From Sinohyriopsis cumingii (taxonomy: Eukaryota > Mollusca > Bivalvia > Unionida > Unionidae): DNA of 64,000 nucleotides. Position numbers and translations under genes: made by a program. The stretch covers positions 109,505,214 to 109,569,213 of the forward strand of contig CM068830.1 in NCBI GenBank assembly GCA_028554795.2, in the 5' to 3' direction. Below the pieces are notes generated by a model. The model saw only the letters and a list, made by a program, of their open reading frames with translations. It did no database searches and was not told where the DNA came from. Below, one piece after another: positions 8,517 to 17,869 of this stretch; within the stretch, counting starts at the first letter, position 1, and each line of letters begins with the position of its first letter.

Positions 8517-9002
8517 ATGTTAGACTGTTATCCCTCTTTACCTAGTGGAGAAACTTTGGACATGAAATGTGAGGAGACCGTGGAAAAAGAAGAAGTGATC
8601 ATGATGAAGTCGAGATGGCCAGAACAAGAAGCCCATTTAGTCTCCTGTTTTGCCAAACACTTGGCTGAAAAAATAACAGAATTGGTCAAGAAAAATTGCT
8701 ATGGATGTCAAAACGATCATCCCAGTCAAATTCAACACGATAAATGTCTGATGCTGAGTCAAGAAGAAAAATTGGACGAATATCTGGACGAAGCTTGGAG
8801 TCTCATCTCGGACAAAGACGTGTTGCACCAGTGGTATAAAGACTTGCGTGAACATTCTTGTCCACCATTAACCACTCAAGAGATCCATCGTATCGAAGCT
8901 CTCCTGAATCAGAGTGAGGAAACAGAACGAATAACCGTTTATTCGTCAGACATTTTCAAGCAAAAAGTCAGGATCGAATTGACAACTTATTATTACCTGT
9001 GA
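8517..9002 (+). CDS. Conserved CxxC / HPSQ protein of unknown function
   Basis: 161 residues, acidic. The core motif CYGCQNDHPSQIQHDKC (two Cys, a His and a third Cys) recurs in a protein placed next to the capsid or protease gene of many animal Polinton-like elements, and could bind zinc. The C-terminus ends in Tyr residues (TTYYYL). It sits five bases after the capsid gene. Role unknown. Confidence 0.6.
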   Translation: MLDCYPSLPSGETLDMKCEETVEKEEVIMMKSRWPEQEAHLVSCFAKHLAEKITELVKKNCYGCQNDHPSQIQHDKCLMLSQEEKLDEYLDEAWSLISDKDVLHQWYKDLREHSCPPLTTQEIHRIEALLNQSEETERITVYSSDIFKQKVRIELTTYYYL

Positions 9003-9025
9003 AGAAGAAGAAAAAAACCACACAA

Positions 9026-9574
9026 ATGGATACCTGGGAACTTTATTACCTTTTGAACCACAGTTCGTATACGTCTTCTTGGAATCCTGTCGTCTGTGCT
9101 AAAGATGAACTCCCTCATCGCAAACCTAAAGACCATCAAGCTTACGTGATCAACACGGACGACAGTCATCTCCCAGGAACCCACTGGGTAGCCGTCTACT
9201 TTCCTCAAGAAGGATGTGTGGAATATTTCGATTCGTACGGATTGCCCCCTTTGGAAGACGATATCATTGACTTTATGAGAAGAAATGCTCAAACCACCCG
9301 ATTCAATAATGTGTAATTACAAGGCACAGATTCCTTGGTGTGTGGACAGTACTGTGTGTATTTTCTGCATCATCGCAGCCTGGGCTATTCCTTAGAACAT
9401 TTAGTGACTCATTTTGATCCTCGTTCTTCTGCTAGAAACGATGTGAAAGTAGATCGATGGTTTTATGACCATTATGCTTATCTTTTGTCTCAAGCTAGGA
9501 AACGTAGTGTCCATCAATGGCCTAATGATTTCCAACAGTGGAAATCACAACGTTGTCAGCCCTGTTTAAAGTAG
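9026..9574 (+). pseudogene. Adenain-like cysteine protease, one in-frame stop
   Basis: Maturation protease of adenovirus and Polinton type that cleaves capsid precursors. His53 in GTHWVAVYF, Asp69 in EYFDSYG and the catalytic Cys at about residue 106 in VCGQYC form the triad. The frame is continuous except for a TAA at 9314-9316, between the Asp and Cys parts and just before the conserved LQG. The stop separates the catalytic residues, so the copy is probably inactive. A start at 9026 gives the usual family N-terminus. Total about 180 codons, normal length. Confidence 0.88.
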
Positions 9575-9818
9575 ATTGTCAATTGAGAAAAAATGTTTGT
9601 GATTTGAAAAAAAATTGTTTGATGTTATAGTGTTGGATTATTGTTAAAAAATGTTAGAGTTGTTGTTTAGTGTTAAGTGATTTTTGAATAAAAAATTTTG
9701 TGTTTTGAAAAAAATGCCTTTGTCTTTTGTTTAGCTATAAGAATGTTGGATTGATGCTCTTTCATTTCTTACTATCCCTCTCATGACACTCACTGAACGT
9801 TGCGACTCGAAAACCGTG
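9575..9818. other. AT-rich 3' region of element 1 with AATAAA
   Basis: No ORF. T/A-rich leader-like sequence with repeated TTGTT/GTTTG words and a polyadenylation signal AATAAA at 9687-9692, probably the transcript end of the protease gene. The promoter cassette of the first histone-ended gene begins at 9820. Confidence 0.45.
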
Positions 9819-9819
9819 T

Positions 9820-9862
9820 GGGGGATGTTTTCCTTCACGTCCGCGCTTTGACTTTAAGAACC
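9820..9862 (+). promoter_or_regulatory. Promoter cassette, copy 1
   Basis: Contains GGGGGATGTTTTCC, TCACGTCCGCGCTTT and a TATA-like TTTAAGAACC, about 50 bases before the ATG at 9913. The same cassette occurs at 10688 and 11539 before the two sister genes, and as a partial copy at 11342. The CACGTCCGCGC core could bind a cell-cycle or CRE/E-box type factor (inference). Confidence 0.65.
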
Positions 9863-9912
9863 AGGGTTGTTTCCAGTCTAACCATCCATTGTCGACTCAT
9901 CCTCCTAAGAAG

Positions 9913-10281
9913 ATGTGCTCCAAACTAGCTAAACTCAACGAAGCCTACGTGAATTTGCATAGGGTCAGACACAGTCTGATACCGAAGCCAGAAGAAATAG
10001 AGAATGTGAGAATGTTAAAAATCACTGAAGACCTGATAGAAGAGCTCTTCAGAGAAGAAATGAACAGGGAGAAAGAAGAATGGACAGAAAAGTACAGACT
10101 TCAGAGACAGCAACAGCAGCAACAACAGCAACAACAACAACAACAACAGCAGCAACCTGAAGCTGACAGAGGCTTTGTCGATTGTCGTATCGACACCAAA
10201 GAGTTCTTCTTCTCTTTCCGAAGAAGCAGACCTATCGCCAGAAAGTCTATCCTCAGAGGACATCGCATTCTTAGAAACTAA
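9913..10281 (+). CDS. Histone-ended small gene A: charged helical protein with polyGln
   Basis: Start chosen at the ATG at 9913, the first ATG after the TATA-like box. About 122 residues: a basic-helical N-terminus (CSKLAKLNEAYVNLHRVRHS), an acidic/basic helix, an uninterrupted run of about 16 Gln encoded by mixed CAG/CAA codons, and a basic C-terminus. No histone fold is seen. The stop is only 33 bases before a histone-type 3' stem-loop. Member of a tandem family with the genes at 10784 and 11628, which share the promoter cassette, the N-terminal helix-plus-charged-helix layout and the 3' end. Unknown function. Confidence 0.65.
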   Translation: MCSKLAKLNEAYVNLHRVRHSLIPKPEEIENVRMLKITEDLIEELFREEMNREKEEWTEKYRLQRQQQQQQQQQQQQQQQQPEADRGFVDCRIDTKEFFFSFRRSRPIARKSILRGHRILRN

Positions 10282-10313
10282 AAAAAGAATGCCATAGCAA
10301 ACAAAAAAAAAAC

Positions 10314-10333
10314 AGCCTTTTCAGGGCTACCCA
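10314..10333 (+). terminator. Histone-type 3' stem-loop, copy 1
   Basis: AGCCTTTTCAGGGCT followed by ACCCA. This is the metazoan replication-dependent histone mRNA stem-loop layout, here with one C missing from the 5' arm. A purine-rich AGAAAAGAAA follows at about 10341-10350, where the U7-binding histone downstream element would lie. Confidence 0.7.
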
Positions 10334-10344
10334 ATACTCTAGAA

Positions 10345-10687
10345 AAGAAATAACGATCGATTTGCCAATGTGTGTAGGTAGAGTAGTGTGAAAATAAACA
10401 CTAACTCTTTTTAAAAAATGTGAGGGTATGTGTTTGTGTGTTTGTGTTTGTAAGTGCTCACGTACGTTGGTATGGATAGTAGATTAAAATGATGTCTTTT
10501 TTGGTGTTTGAGGTGTATATTTGGGGTTAGATTGGATTGCTTTGCGCATGTGGATAGTCCCTTGAAGTGATTTATAAAAAATTTTAAAATAGTGATGGGT
10601 AGCATAAAAAAAGTGAGTGAGTGTTTCTTTTAGGTCCGCGCGTTGTTGTTTGGTCATGATCTAGGTAAGATCAATTTTATGTTATTG
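10345..10687. other. Spacer between small genes A and B
   Basis: No supported gene. It holds a GT-rich stretch (TATGTGTTTGTGTG) and a conserved segment with CGTACGTT and ATAGTAGATTA that reappears after gene B (about 11203-11285). At 10633-10670 there is a partial promoter copy (GTCCGCGCG, then TGTTTGGTCATGATCTAGG) that recurs at 11362-11395. The spacer therefore belongs to a duplicated unit of about 850 bases. Confidence 0.55.
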
Positions 10688-10729
10688 GGGGGATGTTTTC
10701 CATCACGTCCGCGCTTTCAGTATAAATTG
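10688..10729 (+). promoter_or_regulatory. Promoter cassette, copy 2
   Basis: GGGGGATGTTTTCC, ATCACGTCCGCGCTTTC and TATAAATTG, with an ATG at 10784. Same order and spacing as copies 1 and 3. Confidence 0.65.
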
Positions 10730-10783
10730 AAACTCGTTCGGCAGTCCAGCTACCCTTGTTGATTGATCAACACCACCAGAAGA

Positions 10784-11092
10784 ATGAACACCAGAATTGT
10801 GAAACTGTTAGAACTCCAGATGCACCTGGAATATGCCAGGCGCATAGTAAATGAACTATCAGCGGAGGCTATCGTAGAAGAAGCAAGAATAAAGAAAGAA
10901 GAGGAGGAGAGAAGAGAGAGGGAAGAAGAGGAAAAGAAAATAGGAGAGAGGATGTCGTACAATATTCCCGAGACAGAGGATTGGGGTGCTGAAGCGAATC
11001 ATCCTCCCTCTGCGCTCCCCAGAAGAAAGGTGAAAGAAGACTGGGGAAGAAGATGCGTGTGTGGCGCCAGGCCAGGAAGGTGCAACCATTAG
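10784..11092 (+). CDS. Histone-ended small gene B: Glu/Arg-rich helical protein
   Basis: About 102 residues from the ATG at 10784. The N-terminal helix (RIVKLLELQMHLEYARRIVN) leads into a single charged Glu/Lys/Arg helix, then a less ordered tail with DWG motifs and a Cys/Arg-rich end (CVCGARPGRCNH). The charged helix is typical of coiled coils or single alpha-helices. The stop is 28 bases from a perfect histone-type stem-loop. Intact. No recognised family. Confidence 0.65.
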   Translation: MNTRIVKLLELQMHLEYARRIVNELSAEAIVEEARIKKEEEERREREEEEKKIGERMSYNIPETEDWGAEANHPPSALPRRKVKEDWGRRCVCGARPGRCNH

Positions 11093-11119
11093 ATAGGTGC
11101 ATCTAGGGTTAAAAAAAAC

Positions 11120-11140
11120 AGCCCTTTTCAGGGCTACTCA
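11120..11140 (+). terminator. Histone-type 3' stem-loop, copy 2 (perfect stem)
   Basis: AGCCCTTTTCAGGGCT, a six-base-pair stem with a TTTC loop, followed by ACTCA and, eleven bases after the stem, CAAGAAAAGAAA, matching the purine-rich histone downstream element. No AATAAA is seen between the stop codon and this element. Confidence 0.8.
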
Positions 11141-11149
11141 ATACTCAAG

Positions 11150-11538
11150 AAAAGAAATAACGATCAATTTGCCAATGTGTGTAGGTAGAGTAGTGTGAAT
11201 ATAAACACTAACTCTTTTTTTAATTGTGTGAGTGTATGTGTTAGTAAAGGCTAGCGTACGTTTGTGTGAATAGTAGATTATAGGTTTCTTAGCGTATGTG
11301 AAGAGTATAGTTTGGGTTTTATTATATGAAATGAAAAAGTAGGGGAATGTTTTCCTTCACGTCCGCGCGATGTTTGGTCATGATCTAGGTAAAAGCCTGG
11401 GGGATGAGGCTCCTTTTCCTTCCCCCAGGAGTAATTAAAAATCACGCAGTGCGTGAATAAAAAAGTGGTACATGTTCAAAAGAACGAAAACCACTATAAT
11501 CCAACTAACTAACTAACTAACTCAATTTTTATGTCTTA
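11150..11538. other. Spacer between small genes B and C with hairpins
   Basis: Repeats the layout of the A-B spacer, then has a partial promoter cassette without TATA box (11342-11370) and TGTTTGGTCATGATCTAGG. An extra block follows at about 11396-11520: an inverted repeat (CCTGGGGGA ... TTCCCCCAGG), the short palindrome CACGCAGTGCGTG, and five AACT tandem repeats. No gene seen. Confidence 0.5.
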
Positions 11539-11582
11539 GGGGGATGTTTTCCATCACGTCCGCGCTTTCACTATAAGAACCC
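11539..11582 (+). promoter_or_regulatory. Promoter cassette, copy 3
   Basis: GGGGGATGTTTTCC, ATCACGTCCGCGCTTTC and CTATAAGAACC. Nearly identical to copies 1 and 2. ATG at 11628. Confidence 0.65.
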
Positions 11583-11627
11583 ACAGTATTCGTCGTTCAA
11601 ACCATTCTACAAAGAATAAAAAAGAAG

Positions 11628-12004
11628 ATGGCTTCGAACCACCTTAACAAAATGGAAAAATTGCAAAACGTCCTGGACAATTTAGGAATGTTTGAGCAAT
11701 GTTGGTTAACCTAAACGAGGATCACTACTCTTATAGTCCCCATCGAGTGAAGATGGAGATAAACAATTTACGAAAAATGAAGGTAATCATCAGTGATCTG
11801 TTAAAAGAAATAAAGGAGGAGAAGGAGGATGAAGAGGAAAGGATAAGGATGAGAGCATGGAATAAAAAAATTGTAAAAGAAGAAGAAAATGAGAAGAGGA
11901 AGAAAGAAGAGGAGGAAGAGAAGAAAGAAGAGGAGGAGAAAAAAAAGAAGAAAAAGAATGTAGGTGAGAAAATAAGAAGTTGGTGGAGGAAAAGAAGAAA
12001 TTAG
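11628..12004 (+). pseudogene. Histone-ended small gene C: Glu/Lys-rich helical protein, probable frameshift
   Basis: The ATG at 11628 lies at the same distance from the TATA box as in the sister genes but opens only 28 codons (MASNHLNKMEKLQNVL...). A second frame, open from 11699 to 12004, has the expected helix followed by a very long Glu/Lys repeat helix and a basic WWRKRR end. One frame change near 11700 would place both in one gene; alternatively translation begins in the second frame. The stop is 20 bases from a perfect histone-type stem-loop. Confidence 0.55.
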
Positions 12005-12023
12005 AAGCAGAAGAAAAACAAAA

Positions 12024-12044
12024 GGCCCTTTTCAGGGCCAGCCA
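12024..12044 (+). terminator. Histone-type 3' stem-loop, copy 3 (canonical)
   Basis: GGCCCTTTTCAGGGCC, the textbook metazoan replication-dependent histone stem-loop form, followed by AGCCA and a purine-rich CGAAAAGAGA at about 12052-12061. Confidence 0.8.
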
Positions 12045-12108
12045 TATTTCTCGAAAAGAGATAGCCTTTCCATTGCCTACCCCTTTTTTTAAAAAAAAAA
12101 CAAAATCC

Positions 12109-12325
12109 CATGTTCCATTCCCCTTGTCCCTAAACAAACCCAAACTCTATTCCCCATGTTAAATTCCCCTTGTACGTAAAGTGACCCACGATTTATTCCC
12201 ATGTTAAATTCCCCTTGTACGTAAAGTGACCCACGATTTTTCGCCATGTTAAATTTCCATTGTACGTAAAGTGACCCAGGGGTCCCTGTAATGCTAATTC
12301 CCATTGTACGTAATGTGCCCCCCTT
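12109..12325. repeat. 45-bp tandem repeat
   Basis: Four clear copies of a 45-base unit beginning ATGTTAAATTCCCC and containing TTGTACGTAAAGTGACCC, starting at 12156, 12201, 12246 and 12291. A more diverged copy lies before them. Marks the transition from element-1-type sequence to AT-rich DNA. Confidence 0.8.
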
Positions 12326-12386
12326 TACTACTTTTAGATTATATTTATGGATCTGAATATGGGATGGGAAAATCAGAGGCTGCTTG

Positions 12387-12740
12387 GAAATATGTACAAG
12401 GAGATCAATATGTACTCATCGAAATCTGTACAAGAAGATCAATCTGTACTCATCGAAATCTGTACAAGAAGATCAATCTGTACTCATCGAAACCTGTACA
12501 AGAAGATCAATCTGTACTCATCAAAATCTGTACAAGAAGATCAATCTGTACTCATCAAATTCCGTGCAAGAAGATCAATCTGTACTCATCAAATTTTGTA
12601 CAAGAAGATTAATCTGTACTCATCGAAATCTGTACAAGAAGTTCAATCTGTACTCATCAAAATCTGTACAAGAAGATCAATCTGTACTCATCAAAATATG
12701 TACAAGAAGATCAATCTGTACTCATCAGTAGCTACAGAAA
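12387..12740. repeat. 34-bp minisatellite, about ten copies
   Basis: Unit CTGTACAAGAAGATCAATCT plus GTACTCATCGAAAT. Because 34 is not a multiple of three, all three plus-strand frames stay open and give the same peptides in rotation, so the long ORFs here are artefacts of the repeat. Confidence 0.9.
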
Positions 12741-12777
12741 CATATTTACAGAAAAAATACAAGGGCAAATTATAAGA

Positions 12778-13500
12778 TTGAATCTTGCATGAATATTACT
12801 GGAGATATAGCGTTTAAACCTGGTGATAAGCGCAGAATGATCGTTCAGATAAAATCATTTCACATAGTAAAAGGGTTCCATTTGTGCTAATAGTTGATGA
12901 ATGGCATGGAATACGACGACAGATATTCAAAAACGAGCCATCATATAAAATATATTGGAGTAAGTTTTGAAAGCTAGTTAGTGCATCTGGGCGTAATGTC
13001 ATCCTTGATGCAGACGCTAATGAAGATGATCTCAATTTATTTAAATTATACAGAACGAACATGAAATTTATCATTCATGATTATAAAACCGATCATGATA
13101 GAAAATTTATTGTTGAAAACTCAGATAATGATAATTTATATTTATTATTTAAAATAAATCAAAGATCTCCACGTGGCGAGAAGATAGCTGTGTTCAGACA
13201 TTATAGGTCCGGTACAGTTTATTCAGTGGAAGGTTTGGGCAAAATATTACAGTCACGAGGATTTCGTGTGCGATATCATCACGCTGATACAAGTCGTTAA
13301 GAAAACAATTTAGATTTCGCCGATGTCACCAATGCATATAATGATGTAGATGTCGTTATATACAATGATACACCTGAGGCTGGAGTTAGTATAACAGATG
13401 CGAGATTTTCTAACGTGTGTATTTTCATACGAATTAGGATCTGTAGAGGCAACAAAACAAGCATTACACAGATTTAGGTGCATAAATGAAATGAACTATT
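12778..13500 (+). pseudogene. Fossil of an origin-binding-protein-like SF2 helicase
   Basis: Conceptual translation over several frames gives a Walker B-like VDEWHGIRR, then NVILDADANEDDL, a long AT-rich middle (13061-13300), SVEGLGKILQSRGFRVRY, and VVIYNDTPEAGVSI, followed by a motif VI-like ALHRFRCINEMN. The order (DE box, LDA box, RecA2 with D-V-V-I-Y-x-x-T-x-x-AGVS) matches herpesvirus-origin-binding-protein-like helicases of large DNA viruses and virus-like elements. There are at least three frame breaks and stops, and the Walker A region is not seen. It may be a remnant of another integrated virus or of an element-1 relative. Confidence 0.5.
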
Positions 13501-16250
13501 CAGCCATGTCAAAAAAAAACATGCATAGTAAACTTCCCATGAATTGTGTAGATATTAGAAAATTAATAATTGATCGTGAAAGATTAATTAATAACGAAGT
13601 AAAGATGCGTATAGAGCCCCTAATTCTGATGAATTAACAAATCTATGTGGACTTACATATATGATGGATATTACCGAATCAATTAATTCCAGAATTTTTG
13701 TATAACCGATATTATTTGCAATGATGATGAAAGATACGAGATATAAAATTATACAAACACCAACAGATGATTATTATATCTGGTTGCTAAAAACAGTCAT
13801 GGTAAAGTGAGTCTCGAAAAAATCGATGTCGATGAGATTTTGAAGACCAGCATCGGCGATCGAATAAAAAAGGAACAACCCGATATTGATAAAGCTGACA
13901 ATGCAAGACAAATATAGTATGAATATGATTCAGAGGAGAAATTGAAGTCATATATGCAAAACAATCATAAATGAATAATTTATTTCAGTGTAACGTTGGA
14001 AAGTTGCCTGCAGATGAAATTCAAGACAAGACATTTAACCAATTAAAAAGAGCTCAGCAAGTGATTGTTGATCAATTGAATAAGGGCTACGTGATAGATA
14101 ATAAAATATTTCGATCAGATGAAATTGGTTAAATATGAGAATCTGATCACAAATTGGTTAAATATTTTTCCCGAAACAAGAATTCAGTCGATGAAATTAA
14201 CGACCAAAAGTATCACAGAGAAAATTAAATTGATATATAAGGAATTTGGAGCGACTGTAACATGAAAGAAAAAATCCAGATCGAAGTGATTATACACTGT
14301 TAGGTACTTAAGCTCGAAAAAAAACAGTAACATAGAAAAAGTGAAAAAAATCAAGCTTTAAAAATTTAACAAATAATTTATTTTCCCGGAAAGTTCTGTA
14401 GAAATGAAAGAAAAAGGAGAAGAACTTACGGTTTCAATTATAAAATCCAAAAATAATCTAGGAATAATCAGCGAATTAAATTACCAAAGTTCTGGTAATA
14501 AATGTTCTAATAATTTCAAGCTCGAATCCTGATTAAAAATCCAAGATGAATGACGATGACGTATACTGTAGTCAGTACTGTGCTTAGATACAGTTCCTCT
14601 TAAAAATGCAAATAATGGCACTCTGGTGTTGGAAATCCAAATTTAATTTGTAAGCAATGTCTTTCCAAATTTTCGGTGTGAGCACTCCTCAAAATATTTC
14701 CAGAGAAAAAAGAATGAATCCTTTTGAAATCCAACTGATCTGAAAAAAATTATAACTCAGAATCTGGCTACTCCAAAATAACTTCACATCAGTGTAAAAA
14801 GCCCAAAACTGAGAAATTTCTCTCAAAGCATCTCTATTAAAACTGACAAATGCGTAGTAATGAAAAAAAAAGGAATTCCGAAATCGAAAAGATCACTGAT
14901 CGTGTTTAAGTAACGTACACCAAAAATGACCCTGACGACAAAAAAAAAATCATTTTAAAATAAAATAGAACTTGCTTGCGAAGGTTGTTACAATTTCTGA
15001 AACATGGTTAAGATTTAGATCAACACTTGGTGTTTACGAAAGAATGATTCAGAATGAGATGTCTGGAAAAATATCATCTCCATTGAATACATTTACATTA
15101 TAATAGCATATAAATGAATAGAAAATTTAAAACTGACAAACAATTAAATTAAAATAAATAGAATTAAATCAGATACATATATATATAACATCACTAACAT
15201 ATCCTGTTTGGCCAAAATCAAACTTTACTGATGATGTAACATGGAGAAATTTAAAAATCAATTGTGAAGGATTTGACGGAGGAAATGATATCTAGATAAC
15301 ATATAAACATTCAGAAATACTGAAATTTCATATTTGGAGTGTCATCAGATTATTTAGTATATTTGATGAACAAAATATAATTTGATATGTATACGTAGAC
15401 TTTTAAAATGTCATAGAAGAGCGGTCAATTATTCATTCTGATGCTTATATTATCATTGTGGAAAGTGTATCTTGCAGGAGGAATATTGAAGTCTTGATGC
15501 TTCACTTGATGGAACCTAAGATAAACGTTGGCCTCATGGATGGATTCAGAGTAAACTTTCATCACATACCTGCCTCGGTTCCGTTACTGTTCTTACCCTT
15601 CATAGTGTCTTTTCTGTCATCACTGCGTGAAGTATTGGAAGATGGCTTTGATCAGCATTTCCATTATTTGAGTAAACTGAATTAGAACAAAATTGTATAA
15701 AGGAGACTTTGCTTTAAGATGTTTCTATAATTTACTTGACCATGCAATTATAGGAATACATTACCTATTTAAAGGGAATAACAATCATCCAACCAAACAG
15801 AATACCAATATAGATGACACGTAACAACAATTTATATTTGATATTGCTTTGGCAAGATATCCCCATCTCACATGTTGCCAGTCAATGTTTCCCCATTTAA
15901 GCATTACAAATAGACAGAATGAGGAACCCTTACTTGGAAAAGGAACACAATTACGTACAACTAACGTCTGATATGCACACCAATATAACCGCCTTCTTGT
16001 TCTAAATGCAGAATTATGGATGCAAAGGTGCCAAACATTGTATAAAGTAACGTGTACATGTATAATTCAACAGTACATCATCACAATCCTGTGTATATCA
16101 AACAAAGCACAATCTTGTAAAAATGGAAGAAATTAACAGCATGCTAAATTCTTAAGGAAGATAACTCTTCTATGGGTCTGATTACAATGGCTTAGAAAGA
16201 AAATATAATTTCATGGCATGTTGAAGGAAATCAAAACACAGTGTAATATC
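13501..16250. other. AT-rich region with no intact gene
   Basis: Short open stretches up to about 14300 may be the decayed C-terminal part of the helicase fossil (for example around 13980-14100, with KLPADEIQDKTFNQLKR). From 14300 to 16250 there are only short ORFs with many stops; the longest (15458-15685) shows no recognisable domain. Nothing further could be supported. Confidence 0.4.
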
Positions 16251-16254
16251 ATCT

Positions 16255-16520
16255 GATTGGTGCAGTTGTACTAGTACCTCAGTTAGTGTAGTAATACCAC
16301 ATTTAGTGTAGTAGCACCTCAGTGTAGTGGTGCCGCAAGTAATTTAATAATACATCAATTAGTGTAATAATACATCAATTAGTGTAATAATACATCAATT
16401 AGTGTAATAATACATCAGGTAGTGAAGTAGTATCTTAAGTAGTGAAGTAATACTCCCGTTTGTGCAACAATACATCAATTAATGTTTTGCAATACATAAC
16501 ACAATTAGTGCAGTAATACC
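16255..16520. repeat. Short tandem repeat, about 20-bp unit
   Basis: Imperfect copies of AATTAGTGTAATAATACATC, best conserved around 16350-16410. Confidence 0.8.
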
Positions 16521-16849
16521 ATCAACCAAGATGAACTGCTTTTAATTATTATCATAACTTCATTTACGTATTATTGAAGGTGTCTACGGTGAAAACAAAA
16601 ACCATTATAATATGTCAGCAAAACTGCACCGTTTAGTAAAGTGCAGTGTTGTCTCCCTTACACCTTGCAATTAGACATGCCTGGATTAATCACAGAGAAT
16701 CAACTGTAGACAAGAATCCCTTGCAGGGACTGATGCTCTACTCGACAATAAAAAAATCAGCAATTGAAGACCATTTTTTCCTTTTAACTGATGAGTGTTA
16801 AAACTATCTTGGAAATGTTTCTGCAATAACAAGATTTTCTAATTAGATT

Positions 16850-17500
16850 AAGTTGTGAACACAAGGGATGTCAGACTGGCACTGTTTTTTAGGACAAAGT
16901 ATACATCACTAGAAGTCTTTTAGGCTATCGCAATAATCATTCATTCAGGGGGAGTAGTCACCGGAAAGTTGTCTTGACGGCCAGTATATTGGAAGTCAGG
17001 TCAGTACCATTTACATTTAGGATGAAATAGACATCATAAGAAGTACTGTAGCGGAAAACCTCATAATGAACCTTCCATGTAGGAGGAGTAGCAATAACAA
17101 GATTTTTCAAGATGGACACTAGGGAGGACATATTGGACATTAGATCAGATCCATTTCCATTTCGGTCAAATGATATCATACCAAGTCTTTTAGTGAGAAC
17201 CCCATGTTGATGTGACCATTCCTTTGGTAAGAATCTCATGTTGATATGACCAGTCCTTTGGTGAGAATCTCTTGGTGATATGACCAGTCATTCAGGATTA
17301 ATAGCAACATCATGATTTTTAAAATGTCTGCCATGATAGATGTCAGACTGGCACCATTTTCATTTAGGACCAACTAGACATCATAAAAAGTCTTTTAGTG
17401 AAAATCCCATGATGATAACCCCACCCATTCTGGAAAAGTAGCAATACAATGATTTTCAAGACAGTAACCGTGGTAGCCATATTGAATATGCAAGAAGCTC
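16850..17500. repeat. Dispersed repeat family with CCATATTGGATG-like motif
   Basis: Several degenerate monomers containing a sequence like AAGATGGCCACCATGGTAG, then ATTGGATGTCAGA and a segment CATTTAGGACCAACTAGACA followed by TCTTTTAGTGAAAA. The same monomers recur at 22230-22480, 39530-40740 and 41640-42180, so this is a dispersed, partly tandem repeat family of the host. Confidence 0.65.
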
Positions 17501-17869
17501 CTTTTAATCTATGACCATGTAGACCGTGGGGTGCATGTGTGTGCAATGTTTCATGGCAATCCTCCAAGGCAATTACGAGGAGCAGGGATAGAAACCTTGT
17601 GCTAACAGACGGATGACAAAGAGAGACAATGAACAATCCCATACGCTGTTCTGGACTATGATCGTTGGAGCTCAAAGGTAAAATCTAAACAGCTTATAAA
17701 TTATTCATTTTTCTTAAAATCATAGAAAACTATTTTCATTAAATACAAATATAAATATAATGCACTTCTCAATACTTAAATGTTTATGAATTGGTATACC
17801 TTTCTTTGTAAACTTTAAAACATTCATTTTGTTCATTTACTGATAATGCAAGAAAAGACACATACTATT

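Larger units (their letters stand above)
1..9600. mobile_element. Element 1: Polinton/adintovirus-like integrated element, left end outside the window
   Basis: Densely packed, mostly plus-strand genes encode the adintovirus/Polinton hallmark set: A32/FtsK-type packaging ATPase, rve integrase, penton-like protein, double-jelly-roll major capsid protein and adenain-like protease. Base composition is clearly higher in GC than the flanking AT-rich DNA. No family B polymerase is seen, so it either lies left of the window or is missing. No terminal repeat could be assigned. The right boundary is uncertain, because the three histone-ended small genes up to about 12.05 kb may or may not belong to the element. 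At least three in-frame stops and two frame changes in core genes indicate an inactive copy, unless some are assembly errors. Confidence 0.85.

Noticed and set aside
10859-11102. Minus-strand Ser/Leu/Phe-rich ORFs opposite small gene B
   Set aside because: Complement of Glu/Arg-rich codons; the plus-strand gene has promoter and 3' end signals.
9820-12061. A decayed histone gene cluster
   Set aside because: None of the three proteins shows a histone fold or histone tail motifs; only the 3' ends and expression signals are histone-like.
12304-12775. Three overlapping long ORFs with repeated CTRRSICTHQ-like peptides
   Set aside because: Product of the 34-bp minisatellite, which keeps all three frames open.
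15458-15685. ORF of 75 codons as a gene
   Set aside because: Isolated in AT-rich DNA, with no domain, promoter or neighbouring coding signal.
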